A DNA stretch of 58,942 nt from Clostridiales bacterium (lineage in GTDB: Bacteria > Bacillota > Clostridia > Christensenellales > Aristaeellaceae). Location of the stretch: the NCBI GenBank assembly GCA_015056325.1, contig SVGL01000015.1:1-58942 (forward strand), read 5' to 3'. The position numbers and the translations under genes are program-made. This document shows positions 16,767-25,785 of this stretch, piece by piece. Numbering within the stretch: the stretch's first letter is position 1; each line of letters opens with the position of its first letter. The notes under the pieces are model-generated. The model saw only the letters and a program-made list of their open reading frames with translations. It made no database searches and was not told the origin of the DNA.

Positions 16767-17729
16767 TCAGAAGCTGCTGCGTCCGCCGCTGCCGCCGGAC
16801 GAACCGCCGCCGCCGCCACCGCCGCCGCCACCGCCGCCGCCAGAGCTGCGGGAGCCGCAGGACGAACAGGAGCTGTCCGAGCTTCGGGGCGTTCTGGTGC
16901 TGCCCGTCTTTTTGCGCTCCAGCTCATTGTAATCGATTGATACCTTCAGATTCCGCAGAGAGGTCTTTTCATGCTGCGCCTTCAAGCGCACGATGCTGAC
17001 CTTCTGCACGATGAAGAATGTAGCGATGAGGCCTGCCATCATACCGGCAAAGATGCTGCAGATGATCCGCATGGGGGAAGCCATCATCTCCCCCTGCAGC
17101 AAAGCATGGATACGGGTGAAGGCCTCCGCAGCACACAGATAGTATTGCTTTTCCGTGGCAAAATGACTGACGTCCTTGGTAATGGCATAGGCATTGGCAC
17201 GGTTGATGGGCTTTTCATTATCGCCGCGGCTGAAGATAACGATCTCCCGGTTGTACATGTCAATAAAGAATATCGTACCGCTGTAGGAGCGCTCCGGGCT
17301 GATCATTTCATCGTAGAACTCCACCTGCTTTAAATCCACCGAATATTTCTCCCATGTGGTCCAGAAGGCGATGGCGCCGTATTCGCTCAGCGGGCGCATG
17401 ATCTCCAGCAGATCGGCCTCTTCCTCCGCCGTCAGCAAATCGCACTCGTCCAGCAGGATAATGGGATACTCATTCTTCAACCCTTCCTCCCGGAGCGCAG
17501 GGACGGGCTCCGGCGTAGGCGTGGGCGTCGGCCTGGGTGTTCTGGTAGGTTTAGGCGTTTTGGTAGGCTTGGGCGTCGGTACGGGGGTTGGCGTCGGAAC
17601 AGGGGTAGGGGTATTGAGTTTCTCCGGGGAAAAGAGGAAATCCAGCACGCTTTCCTGTTCCTCCGCGCACGCAGTGAAGCAGGCGAACAGCACCGCCAGG
17701 CAGAGCATGAGCATCACAAGGCGTTTCAT
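16767..17729 (-). CDS. exported TPM-domain protein with Pro/Thr linker and poly-Gly tail
   Basis: The 320-residue protein has a signal peptide with a Cys (FTACAEE, possible lipobox), a Pro/Thr/Lys linker (about 40-75), and a TPM-type domain (LLDECDLLTAEEEADL ... GTIFFIDMYNREIVIFS). A membrane span follows (about 220-245), then a C-terminal tail rich in Ser, Cys and at least a dozen consecutive Gly. TPM proteins of the YgcG type are envelope-associated and often end in Gly-rich tails. It overlaps the upstream gene by 4 bp. The two tail cysteines (SSCSSCGS) are the only Cys-Gly-rich stretch near the radical SAM enzyme. Confidence 0.82.
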   Translation of the reverse strand: MKRLVMLMLCLAVLFACFTACAEEQESVLDFLFSPEKLNTPTPVPTPTPVPTPKPTKTPKPTRTPRPTPTPTPEPVPALREEGLKNEYPIILLDECDLLTAEEEADLLEIMRPLSEYGAIAFWTTWEKYSVDLKQVEFYDEMISPERSYSGTIFFIDMYNREIVIFSRGDNEKPINRANAYAITKDVSHFATEKQYYLCAAEAFTRIHALLQGEMMASPMRIICSIFAGMMAGLIATFFIVQKVSIVRLKAQHEKTSLRNLKVSIDYNELERKKTGSTRTPRSSDSSCSSCGSRSSGGGGGGGGGGGGGSSGGSGGRSSF

Positions 17730-19516
17730 TTGGTTTCCTCCTTCCTGCCAAAGTAGGGAACCGGGCGGGTGACATACTCGTTATGCCTGAGCAGCAGCCG
17801 CAGAAAAGATACACCCAGCAGCAACATCATTGCCATGGCCATGATGTAGTACACAACCTGATTATGCACAAACAGGCAAAGGACGCCCGTCATCACGACC
17901 AGCGCCAGTTCCGCCCAATAGAGCAAATTGTCACGATCTCTGAAATCAACCCTGGTGAATCGATATTTGTACATGCTGTAAACTGAACATATCAACAGAT
18001 AGGGAGCCAGCCAGCCCCGATCGGAGATGGCGCCGGCAACGAGGGCATCATCATACTGGAACATGGCGCATAGGCCATAGATCACAGCGCCAATCACAGC
18101 AAAGGGGATCCCATAGATCATCAGCCATTCCCTGATTGTATATGTGTACTCCCTGTTTTTGAACAGTTTTATCCCTTTATTCAGCGCCATGACAAAACAG
18201 AAAACAGACAGACACAGCATGAGGAAGCCAAACCCTATCTGTTCCGCCTTGAATGCTCCCAGCATGATCAGGAAAGATATGATCAGACCGCCCGCCGACA
18301 ACAAAAACGATGCTAAACCGTTCGATCCGTTCTTTTCATTTTCCGCCTGCATCACGAGCTCGCTGTGGTTGAGCTTCACAGCTTTTACCTGCCTGTCCTT
18401 CTTTCGCTGACTTTCCCGCAGATCATTGCGTTCCAGCGCATGGTTAACCATATAATAGCCCGCCGCAGCCATCAAAGCTGCCATGGCAGCCACCAGCTTG
18501 GGCATCACGATCACCCAGGAGAACAGCAGATAGAACAGCAGCGCAAAAAGCACTGCCAGCATGCCCGCAAAGCGCAGCGTCTTCTTTTTGTCCGCGGGCG
18601 TATCACACACCATGGTTCCGTCCACACCGTTGATGGCCGTATAAACCATGCGGCCGTCCTGCCGCTCAGCCAGCAGCCATACAGGCAGCAGCACGACTTC
18701 CACATCATCAATCTCTTTCTTCGGCAGATTGGGATTGCTTACCTTGGAATAGAGCCGCGCTATCAGCTTCGTCCTGGCATATTTCCTCAATCCGCTGTGA
18801 TACCGGTTATCCTCCATATCCGGTGCCTCGGCAAAGAATCCGCTGAGGTAGCCCGGCTGGAAGGCAACCGCGCCATCCAGGCTGAACATGAGCTTCTCAG
18901 CCACCTCAGGCTCCATCTGGGAGGAGGCACAGTGAAGCTCGCCCTGAACGTCCACCTTGCTGTAATACTGCACCGAATAGGTTTCGGTGATGTAGTAATC
19001 CGAAGTTGTCGTCTTGACGACATGTGAGCCATCTGTTTCGCCTTCGTATACCTCGCGGTAATGGTAGAAGGGCACATACACCGGCTGGAACCGCACACGC
19101 AGGCGGGGCTCCTTGATGTCGTCGGGAATGAAGCGGCCGCCCTTGATGCGCTTCCAGTAGATTTCCTCGCACCTCTCCCTTGTGATCTTGAAGGGCACGA
19201 TCTTCTCCGGACGCTTTGTGCTGGTCATCCGCTGGCTGAACATCACCGCCGAGCCACAGAAGTTACAGTAGCTGACCATGTTGGTCTGGGTGGTATGCAC
19301 CGCCGCACCGCATTGAGGACAGCAGTACTCCAGCACATCCATCATGCTGCTTTCTTCTTCAGCGATGACGTCGTTGTATTCCTCCACCGGCGCATCCTGG
19401 CTGCAGCGCTGGCATACAAGCTTCTTTTTTTCAATGCTGTACTGCAGCATGCCGCCGCAGCGCTGACACCCCTTGTATCCTCCAACCGTACCATTTCTGA
19501 TATATGCCATACGCAT
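17726..19516 (-). CDS. zinc-ribbon polytopic membrane protein, partner of the TPM protein
   Basis: The 596-residue protein has two N-terminal zinc ribbons (CQRCGG/CQRC and CPQCG/CNFCGS within the first 90 residues), a soluble middle region, and about nine membrane spans after residue 310. Proteins of this plan are often encoded next to TPM-domain genes, which is the case here. A promoter with an 18-bp spacer precedes it and it is the first gene of a four-gene operon reaching the radical SAM enzyme. Exact function is unknown; a role in envelope quality control or assembly is an inference. Confidence 0.78.
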   Translation of the reverse strand: MRMAYIRNGTVGGYKGCQRCGGMLQYSIEKKKLVCQRCSQDAPVEEYNDVIAEEESSMMDVLEYCCPQCGAAVHTTQTNMVSYCNFCGSAVMFSQRMTSTKRPEKIVPFKITRERCEEIYWKRIKGGRFIPDDIKEPRLRVRFQPVYVPFYHYREVYEGETDGSHVVKTTTSDYYITETYSVQYYSKVDVQGELHCASSQMEPEVAEKLMFSLDGAVAFQPGYLSGFFAEAPDMEDNRYHSGLRKYARTKLIARLYSKVSNPNLPKKEIDDVEVVLLPVWLLAERQDGRMVYTAINGVDGTMVCDTPADKKKTLRFAGMLAVLFALLFYLLFSWVIVMPKLVAAMAALMAAAGYYMVNHALERNDLRESQRKKDRQVKAVKLNHSELVMQAENEKNGSNGLASFLLSAGGLIISFLIMLGAFKAEQIGFGFLMLCLSVFCFVMALNKGIKLFKNREYTYTIREWLMIYGIPFAVIGAVIYGLCAMFQYDDALVAGAISDRGWLAPYLLICSVYSMYKYRFTRVDFRDRDNLLYWAELALVVMTGVLCLFVHNQVVYYIMAMAMMLLLGVSFLRLLLRHNEYVTRPVPYFGRKEETK

Positions 19517-19578
19517 CTCTCTCTTTCGCAGGTTGATTGGTCAATCCATCTGTTTTCCTGATCCTGTTTGATTATTTC

Positions 19579-19608
19579 ATTATACTTCTTTTCTGCAAAT
19601 GCTGTCAA
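19579..19608 (-). promoter_or_regulatory. promoter of the zinc-ribbon/TPM/LRR/radical SAM operon
   Basis: TTGACA (19608-19603) and TATAAT (19584-19579) on the minus strand are both perfect, with an 18-bp spacer. Confidence 0.75.
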
Positions 19609-19641
19609 GGAAATCCCCGGGCATGTCCCTGCTTATACAGG

Positions 19642-19668
19642 AAAAAAGCCCCCGCAATGCGGGAGCTT
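19642..19668 (-). terminator. terminator of the GH105 gene
   Basis: An AAGCTCCCGC/GCGGGGGCTT stem with one mismatch and a 3-nt loop is followed by a T run on the minus strand. Confidence 0.8.
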
Positions 19669-19685
19669 CACGGGGACAATGGACA

Positions 19686-20765
19686 TCAGGCGTCCATCCA
19701 CTTCTGCATTTCAGTGCACATCAGCAGGAAGGCGCCGGCGCCGTGCAGGTCGTTGATACTGGTGGGACGGGCGCAGTAGAAGTCGTAATCGCCCACGCCG
19801 GTGCCGATGCACACATTGCCAATCTGCAGATCTTCGCCCTTCCACTCCAGGGAGCGGATGACGCCCTCATAGCCGCGCTTGGCCGCATCGGCGTAGTCAG
19901 CGGAGAGGTAGCCCAAGCGCATGGCTTTGCACATCGCCGCCACGTACAGGCAGGAGCAGGAATTCTCCAGCCAGTTGCCGGGCTGACCGCCCTTGTTGAC
20001 CACCTGATACCAGCGGCCGTCCTCGCTCTGGTAGCGGCACAGGGCCTTGAGCAGGTCGGTGCACATGTGGATGACTTCCTCGCGGCCCACGATATCCTCC
20101 GGCAGGAAATCCAGGTCGTTGAGCAGCGCCACGGGCACCCAGCCCATTGAGCGGCCCCAGAACTCCGGCGCACGGCCATGTACGGGGCCGGCCCAGGGCA
20201 TCTCGCCGCGGCCGTCCCAGGCGTGGAACATCAATCCCGTGCGGGGATCGTGGTTCTTGTTGCGCATCATCAGGGCGTTCATGACAACCTTCTCGGCCCA
20301 CTCGGGCTTGTCATAGCGCTTGGCGTACTCCGCGATGAAGGGGCCGGACATGTACAATCCGTCCAGCCACATCTGGTCGGGGTTGCTGGTGGTATGCCAG
20401 AAGCCGCCTTCGGGGTTGACCGGGATGGCCTCGACCTCCTCCCACACGGAGGCCAGGCACTTCTCATAATACTTGTCATTGGTGCGGTCCAGGATGGGGA
20501 AGAGCAGGATGCCGGGCATGATGTCATCCAGGTTGGCGAAGTGGCAGTAGACGATGGAGCCGTCGGGCTTGAAAACGGAGTCAATCCAGTCCTTCATGTA
20601 CTGGAAGTACTTCTCTTCCTTACACAGCTTCCAGGTCTCGTGCATGCCGGAGAGGAACACGCCCTGGTGGTAGTGGAACTGGGGCTTGGGGGGCAGATCC
20701 GGCGCGGCATAGCGGCGCATCAGCGTATCACAGGCAGCGCGGGCGTAATCCAGGGGAGTCATCAT
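19686..20765 (-). CDS. GH105 unsaturated rhamnogalacturonyl hydrolase
   Basis: The 359-residue protein has the (alpha/alpha)6 barrel pattern of GH105 with the MWLDGLYM segment near residue 136, whose Asp is catalytic in YteR/YesR enzymes, and HAWDG and GRSMGW later. The family removes 4,5-unsaturated galacturonic acid from rhamnogalacturonan oligomers made by lyases. No signal peptide is present, so it acts in the cytoplasm on imported oligomers. AAAGGAG precedes the start. The gene is monocistronic, with its own promoter and a cre-like operator. The GH28 enzyme at the other end of the window fits the same plant-pectin diet, but no lyase or transporter is adjacent. Confidence 0.9.
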   Translation of the reverse strand: MMTPLDYARAACDTLMRRYAAPDLPPKPQFHYHQGVFLSGMHETWKLCKEEKYFQYMKDWIDSVFKPDGSIVYCHFANLDDIMPGILLFPILDRTNDKYYEKCLASVWEEVEAIPVNPEGGFWHTTSNPDQMWLDGLYMSGPFIAEYAKRYDKPEWAEKVVMNALMMRNKNHDPRTGLMFHAWDGRGEMPWAGPVHGRAPEFWGRSMGWVPVALLNDLDFLPEDIVGREEVIHMCTDLLKALCRYQSEDGRWYQVVNKGGQPGNWLENSCSCLYVAAMCKAMRLGYLSADYADAAKRGYEGVIRSLEWKGEDLQIGNVCIGTGVGDYDFYCARPTSINDLHGAGAFLLMCTEMQKWMDA

Positions 20766-20804
20766 GCTGTATCGCTCCTTTGTTATGCTTTGATGGGGAT
20801 GTTC

Positions 20805-20818
20805 CGTAAGTGCTTACA
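20805..20818 (-). promoter_or_regulatory. cre-like operator overlapping the GH105 start region
   Basis: TGTAAGCACTTACG on the minus strand is a near-palindrome that fits the CcpA/LacI-family cre consensus except at one central and one end base. It directly abuts the -10 box, where binding would block transcription. Confidence 0.5.
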
Positions 20819-20846
20819 TTATAACATGCATCCGTCTCTACTGCAA
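20818..20846 (-). promoter_or_regulatory. promoter of the GH105 gene
   Basis: TTGCAG (20846-20841) and TATAAT (20823-20818) on the minus strand, 17-bp spacer. Confidence 0.75.
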
Positions 20847-20848
20847 GC

Positions 20849-20882
20849 AAAAAAAGCGGCACATTCATCACGAATGCACCGC
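20849..20882 (-). terminator. terminator of the DUF5684 gene
   Basis: An 11-bp stem with two mismatches (GCGGTGCATTC arm) and a seven-T tail on the minus strand. Confidence 0.75.
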
Positions 20883-20889
20883 CTGAAGA

Positions 20890-21576
20890 TCACCCGTTGA
20901 AGGGAGGCTGGTTATTGGGCTGCTGCTGCACCGGCTGCTGGGGGTACTGCTGGGCCGGAGGATAGTTTGCAGCGTTGTAGGGCTGCTGCTGGGGATACCC
21001 CTGGAAGTCAGATTGCTGACCGTAGGGCTGGTAGTTGACAGGTGCTTCCTTCTTCTTGCCGATGTTTTCCAGCACCTTGGGCACGCCGATGCCGTCATTC
21101 TCAGGCACGCCCTTGTACTCACAATCGCCAAAGGCAAGGATGGCCACAAACGCCGGGTTGAGCAGGTACAGGCCCAGGGCAAAGAAATTGTTCTGACCAA
21201 AGGCACGGGCAGTCTTGAACTGCAGGATCAGGCTCGCCAGAGCATAGGCGCTGGCCACCACAATCGCAATCACGAAGGCGAGGAAGCCGCCGAATCCAGC
21301 GCTGATCAGGCCAAAGGTGAAGCCGGTCACAAACGCGGCGCCAAAGCCGATCATCAGTGCAAGATAGATCCTGCCGGACCAGACCAGCTTGTACAGCGCA
21401 TAATCGCTGTAGAAGGGGATGAGGGCCTTCCAGCCCTTCTCACCCGCCTTGGTGAAAAGGAACCAGCGCATGCAAAGCGTAAGCGTGAACGCGGACAGGA
21501 TCACAGCCGTCATCATGCTCCCGATGGTGCCTGTAAAAGCCGACAGCACACGGTATCCGAAACCATATCGATACAT
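20890..21576 (-). CDS. DUF5684-like membrane protein with Pro/Gln-rich tail
   Basis: The 228-residue protein has about four membrane spans and the KAGEKGWKALIPFYSDYALYKL-like signature typical of DUF5684 proteins (near residue 42), followed by a disordered C-terminal tail of Pro, Gln, Tyr and Asn (about 180-228). The ATG at 21576 is preferred because an AAGGTGG site precedes it and the first span starts there. Function unknown. Confidence 0.78.
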   Translation of the reverse strand: MYRYGFGYRVLSAFTGTIGSMMTAVILSAFTLTLCMRWFLFTKAGEKGWKALIPFYSDYALYKLVWSGRIYLALMIGFGAAFVTGFTFGLISAGFGGFLAFVIAIVVASAYALASLILQFKTARAFGQNNFFALGLYLLNPAFVAILAFGDCEYKGVPENDGIGVPKVLENIGKKKEAPVNYQPYGQQSDFQGYPQQQPYNAANYPPAQQYPQQPVQQQPNNQPPFNG

Positions 21577-21616
21577 GAAACAACCACCTTTCATTTGTAA
21601 CGGATTTTGTAGTTTC

Positions 21617-21645
21617 ATTATATGCTGATTTCTGATATTCGTCAA
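21617..21645 (-). promoter_or_regulatory. promoter of the DUF5684 gene
   Basis: TTGACG (21645-21640) and TATAAT (21622-21617) on the minus strand, 17-bp spacer. Confidence 0.75.
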
Positions 21646-21876
21646 CCCGAATAAACAGGAAATTACATACAAAATCCGCCCATCCACGTCCGACAGCATC
21701 CTCATCACCTCCCATCTGCATGCATCTGCTCAATGGATCGACTATATCAGAAAAGCGGAAATAAATATTTGTAGGTCATATCGCAAAAAACAACACCCAA
21801 CGCTCGTCGATGACAGGATTTCCCACTGCCTGCAGCGAATAAACCGAATACATTTGTTATTCAGGAGGCATATGCC

Positions 21877-22917
21877 ATGTCCATCATCAGACGCATAGGG
21901 CTGGTGCTGCTTGCAATTCTGTTTCTTTTCCCTACCATTGCCATGGCAGAAAGCAGGAGCGGCGACTGGCTCTACACCCTCAACGACGAGGGACAAGCCA
22001 TCATCACCCGATACACCGGCACAGCCCGGGATGTGAAGCTTCCCTGGCAGCTGAACAGCCACCTGGTCCGCGAGATCGGCGAGGAAGCCTTCGCGGGTAC
22101 GATGGTGCAGACGGTCTCGCTCCCTGTGGGCGTGACGATCATCCGGTGGGGCGCTTTCCGCAACTGTAGCCAGCTGCAGCAGATTCAGCTGCCCCAGCGG
22201 CTGGAAACCATCGAGGATGAAGCCTTCCTGGGCTGTACCTCCCTTGCCCTGATTTCCATCCCTGAATCCGTGGCGGAGATAGGCGAGAGCGTTTTCGAGT
22301 ACAACACCACCCTTTCAGGCACCGAGTACAGCCTTGCCTTCGCCTACGCTGAGGCCTGCAAGCTCAATTACGAAATGGAACTGCCCCAGAAGCCTCAGGA
22401 AACCCTGGCGGGCCCCCTCTATCAGTACCGCCTGGAAGAGGATGGCGCCGTCATCACCAGCTACCTGGGGGAAGAATCCAATGTCATCGTCCCTGCAGAG
22501 CTGGATGGTCATCCGGTGGTCGGCATCGGTACCAACGCCTTCTCCTCCCGTTACAGCGTGGAACGGGTCGTGCTGCCTGAAGGACTGATCTATCTGGAGC
22601 ACACCGCCTTCCGCTATTGCCCGACGCTGATGCACATTGAGTTCCCCTCTACGCTGCGTTCCATCGGAGAATCCGCCTTCTATCGGTGCGAAAACCTCAC
22701 GGAGGTCGTGCTGCCCGAGGGATTGACCGATCTGGGCAACCGTGCCTTCCAGCGCTGTCACTCGCTGCGCTATGTCACCATTCCTGCCAGCGTTCAGAAG
22801 ATTCCCTACTACACCTTCTTTGAGTGCCATGCGTCCCTGGTCATCTATGGTGAAAAGGGCTCTGCGGCGGAGAGCTTCGCCTGGTCCAAGGGCTATCACT
22901 TTTCTGCCATTCACTAA
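21877..22917 (+). CDS. secreted BspA-type leucine-rich-repeat protein
   Basis: The 346-residue protein has a signal peptide (about residues 1-24) and two blocks of LRR_5 repeats (about 60-150 and 205-325) with the IGxxAFxxCxxL core. The blocks are separated by a repeat of the N-terminal motif: LYTLNDEGQAIITRYTG near 32 and LYQYRLEEDGAVITSYLG near 178. That internal duplication suggests the protein grew by doubling a unit. An AGGAGG site precedes the ATG. It is followed by a secreted SH3-type protein 17 bp downstream, probably cotranscribed. Confidence 0.85.
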   Translation: MSIIRRIGLVLLAILFLFPTIAMAESRSGDWLYTLNDEGQAIITRYTGTARDVKLPWQLNSHLVREIGEEAFAGTMVQTVSLPVGVTIIRWGAFRNCSQLQQIQLPQRLETIEDEAFLGCTSLALISIPESVAEIGESVFEYNTTLSGTEYSLAFAYAEACKLNYEMELPQKPQETLAGPLYQYRLEEDGAVITSYLGEESNVIVPAELDGHPVVGIGTNAFSSRYSVERVVLPEGLIYLEHTAFRYCPTLMHIEFPSTLRSIGESAFYRCENLTEVVLPEGLTDLGNRAFQRCHSLRYVTIPASVQKIPYYTFFECHASLVIYGEKGSAAESFAWSKGYHFSAIH

Positions 22918-22934
22918 CTAAAGGAGATATCAAG

Positions 22935-24119
22935 ATGAAGAAACGCATTGTTTCCCTGCTGCTGATTCTGTGTCTGCTGCTGCCCGAGATGGCAATAGCC
23001 GGCGTGGATGCCTGGCTGAACCAGCAGATGGCCACCCGTTCCGGCCCCGGTACCAAATACACCGAAGAGCTGGGCGCCCTTCCCCAGAGCACCAGCATCA
23101 CCGTCATTGCCCAGGCGGAAACCAACGGCACTGTCTGGTATCAGGTGGAATTCACCCGCAATCAGAAGCTCTACCGCTGCTATACCGGCAAGAAGCGCGT
23201 CAACGTTTCCTCCGACAACATTCCCTGGGAAAGCCCGGATTATGTGGAAGACAAGCTTATCGGCGGCGCTGACGCCTACTATGGCCCCGGCACGAACTAT
23301 GCCAAGCGCAAGGCAGGCGTGTACAAGAACACCACCGTGCGGGTCTTCGGCGTGGAGGGTGATTGGGCCCTGTGCGAGTACAAGGAAGGCAGCAAGTGGG
23401 CTCGCGGCTATATCCATGTGGAAAAGCTGCAGAACACCATTTCCGTCCCTCTGACGCCCACCCCCGTACCCACGGCAGCTCCCACCGCCACGCCGGCGCC
23501 CACCCCGCGCGAAGCCTTCAACATCATCGACCGGGAGAACTTCCTCTGCGTCGACTATTACGGCGACGTCTTTGACTATACCGGCCACACCGAGGACTAT
23601 GCGCTGCTGGTTGGTCTGCTGCCCGTGATGAGCTACTTCGACGGTGTGCCCTGCATCCGCAGCCATACCTACGTGTATTCCGGCCCCGGCGAGAGCTACT
23701 GGCGCCGCTACAACCCCCGCTCCGGCTATGCCTACACCGGCAAGAACGACACCAATCTGCGAATCTACGGCCAGGAGAATGGCTGGATCCTCATCCGTTA
23801 TCCCAGCGACGCCAACAGCGGTTACCGCTATGGCTGGGTGATCCCCCAGGCTATTTCTCCGGAAAACCAGAGGCGTACACCCCCGGTGGAATTTGCTTAC
23901 CTGCCCGCCATCACCACCCGTTTTGCTGACGCCACGGACGATCCGGACAGCAGCATCCAGTTCGGCGGCGTGACCGAGACCGCCCATGTGGAGGTCACCG
24001 CCCTGGCCTTCCTCAATGAAGCACGCACCTGGATCTACTGCGAATACAATCTGCGCGACGGTGCTGCTGTTTACCGTGCCCGCGGCTTCCTGCCTGCGGA
24101 TGCCGTGCGCGCCCGCTGA
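22935..24119 (+). CDS. secreted protein with three SH3b-like domains
   Basis: The 394-residue protein has a signal peptide (about 1-22) and three bacterial SH3-like modules marked by RSGPGTKY near 34, YYGPGTNYAKR near 114 and YSGPGESYWRR near 249. A Pro/Thr linker lies at about 172-194 and a last beta-rich domain at the C-terminus. SH3b modules commonly bind cell-wall peptides. No catalytic domain is visible, so it is likely a wall-binding or adaptor protein. GGAGAT precedes the start. Confidence 0.82.
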   Translation: MKKRIVSLLLILCLLLPEMAIAGVDAWLNQQMATRSGPGTKYTEELGALPQSTSITVIAQAETNGTVWYQVEFTRNQKLYRCYTGKKRVNVSSDNIPWESPDYVEDKLIGGADAYYGPGTNYAKRKAGVYKNTTVRVFGVEGDWALCEYKEGSKWARGYIHVEKLQNTISVPLTPTPVPTAAPTATPAPTPREAFNIIDRENFLCVDYYGDVFDYTGHTEDYALLVGLLPVMSYFDGVPCIRSHTYVYSGPGESYWRRYNPRSGYAYTGKNDTNLRIYGQENGWILIRYPSDANSGYRYGWVIPQAISPENQRRTPPVEFAYLPAITTRFADATDDPDSSIQFGGVTETAHVEVTALAFLNEARTWIYCEYNLRDGAAVYRARGFLPADAVRAR

Positions 24120-24134
24120 TTTTCCCGACAGCAA

Positions 24135-24162
24135 AAGGCCGCTCCCTTGCAGGAGCGGCCTT
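24135..24162 (+). terminator. terminator of the LRR-SH3 pair
   Basis: GGCCGCTCC/GGAGCGGCC stem with a short T tail. A near-identical hairpin lies at 24350-24373. Confidence 0.65.
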
Positions 24163-24163
24163 A

Positions 24164-24349
24164 AAGCATCGACAAAGTCGATGGTTTACAGGCTTTCAAA
24201 AAAGGATGCAAGCCAAGGCGTCAAGGCTGCAGATGAGGGAGTTTACACAGCAGTAAATGACCGATTTTGCAGTCGCAGACAACGCAGGAAACAAACAGTC
24301 CGGCTGTGCGCCGGACTGCTTGTGGTTGTGTCCTTTTTTGATAGTCTGA
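24164..24349. repeat. non-coding repeat-like segment between two matching hairpins
   Basis: There is no gene. The segment begins with a small ATCGAC...GTCGAT hairpin, contains GAGGGAGTTTACACAGC and a GTCCGG/CCGGAC hairpin (24298-24316), and is bounded on both sides by the same GGCCGCTCC palindrome. It looks like an inserted or recombined intergenic repeat. Confidence 0.5.
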
Positions 24350-24373
24350 GGCCGCTCCTTTGTAGGAGCGGCC
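24350..24373. terminator. second copy of the GGCCGCTCC palindrome, downstream of nhaC
   Basis: The 9-bp stem GGCCGCTCC/GGAGCGGCC repeats the hairpin at 24135-24162. It lies just after the NhaC stop codon on the minus strand but has a poor T tail there. Confidence 0.5.
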
Positions 24374-24383
24374 TTCTGTCTTT

Positions 24384-25718
24384 TCACTTGGCAGCCTTCT
24401 TCTTCATGGGGACGAAGATGGCAATCAGGGAGCACACCAGCAGCAGCAGCGGGTAATACAGGCAGGCGATCAGGTCGAAGGAGGAGATGATGCAGCCCAT
24501 CTCCGCCGCGGTGCTGACGGCCACCAGCAGCTGCGCGCCATAGGGAATCACGCCCTGGGCAATGCAGGAGAAGGTGTCCAGCAGGCATGCCGCGCGCTGG
24601 GGGGTGATGTCGTAGTCCTGGCTCATTTCCCTGGCGATGGGGTTGGCCATGACGATGGCGACGGTGTTGTTGGCGGTGGCCACGTCCATGGCAGCGACCA
24701 TCAGGCCCATGCCCAGCTGACCGCCGCGCTTGCCCTTGAAGAGCCGGCGCACAAAGGCCAGCAGCGCATCGAAGCCGCCGCCCACGCGGATCAGCGCGCA
24801 CAGCGCCGCCACCAGAACGGCTACCATGCATGTCTCAAACATGCCGGCCATGTTGCTGCCCACGTTCATCAGCAGCTGGCTGAAGACGGTCTGGCCCGCC
24901 GCAGGAATGATCGCGCCGCTCAGGATGCTGATTACCGCGCCGGTCACGATGCCGCAAAGCAGCACCAGGAAGACATTCACACCCGCAATGCCGCCGATGA
25001 GCACCAGGATGTAGGGGATCATCAGCAGCAGGTCGTACTCGCGGACGATCTGCATGGGCGTTTCCTTCGCCGTCAGGAAGAGGACAATCACCAGCGTCAG
25101 CAGCGCTGCCGGCAGGGCAATCTTGAAATTGCCGCGGAACTTGTCCTTCATCGCGCAGCCCTGACCGTTGCAGGCGGCAATGGTGGTATCGGAAATCAGC
25201 GACAGATTATCGCCGAACATGGAGCCGCCCACCACCGTAGCAATGCACAGCGCAGGCGCATAGCCCGCCGCCGTGGCGACCTCCACCGCAATGGGGGTCA
25301 GCAGCGTAATGGTGCCCACCGAGGTACCCATCGCCGTGGAGATAAAGCAGCTGACCACGAACAGCACCGCCACGGCAAACTGTGCCGGAATGATGCTGAG
25401 CATGAAGTACGCCACGCTCTGGGCGCTGGAGCGGCCCACGACGCCCACAAAGGCGCCCGCCGCCAGGAAGATCAGCAGCATGGTGATGATGTTCTTGTCG
25501 CCCACGCCCTGACCCATGATGGCGAGCTTCTCCTCGAATTTCACCTTGCGGTTCTGGAAGCAGGCAGTGCAAATCGCCACCAGGAACGCGCCCACAATCG
25601 GCACGTTGTAGAAACCCATTGGGATCTTCATTCCATATTCAAACAGGAGCCCCAGCCCCAGGTACATCAGCAGAAACACGCCGATGGGCAGCAGCGCCCA
25701 GGCATTGGCTTTTTTCAT
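24384..25718 (-). CDS. nhaC: Na+/H+ antiporter, NhaC family
   Basis: The 444-residue protein has about eleven membrane spans and the NhaC-type GGSMFGDNLSLISDTT motif near residue 195, where acidic residues bind sodium. It exchanges sodium and protons across the membrane. Fellow NhaC-type carriers can also take organic substrates, so the ion is an inference. The start at 25718 is preceded by an AGAGG site; codons further upstream overlap the promoter. The gene is alone in its transcription unit. Confidence 0.87.
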   Translation of the reverse strand: MKKANAWALLPIGVFLLMYLGLGLLFEYGMKIPMGFYNVPIVGAFLVAICTACFQNRKVKFEEKLAIMGQGVGDKNIITMLLIFLAAGAFVGVVGRSSAQSVAYFMLSIIPAQFAVAVLFVVSCFISTAMGTSVGTITLLTPIAVEVATAAGYAPALCIATVVGGSMFGDNLSLISDTTIAACNGQGCAMKDKFRGNFKIALPAALLTLVIVLFLTAKETPMQIVREYDLLLMIPYILVLIGGIAGVNVFLVLLCGIVTGAVISILSGAIIPAAGQTVFSQLLMNVGSNMAGMFETCMVAVLVAALCALIRVGGGFDALLAFVRRLFKGKRGGQLGMGLMVAAMDVATANNTVAIVMANPIAREMSQDYDITPQRAACLLDTFSCIAQGVIPYGAQLLVAVSTAAEMGCIISSFDLIACLYYPLLLLVCSLIAIFVPMKKKAAK

Positions 25719-25756
25719 CCTCTGGCCTCCATCCTTGGTAAATGCACATCTTGTAT

Positions 25757-25785
25757 ACTGTATCATGCTTTGAATAGGAAGTCAA
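25757..25785 (-). promoter_or_regulatory. promoter of nhaC
   Basis: TTGACT (25785-25780) and TACAGT (25762-25757) on the minus strand, 17-bp spacer. Confidence 0.65.
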
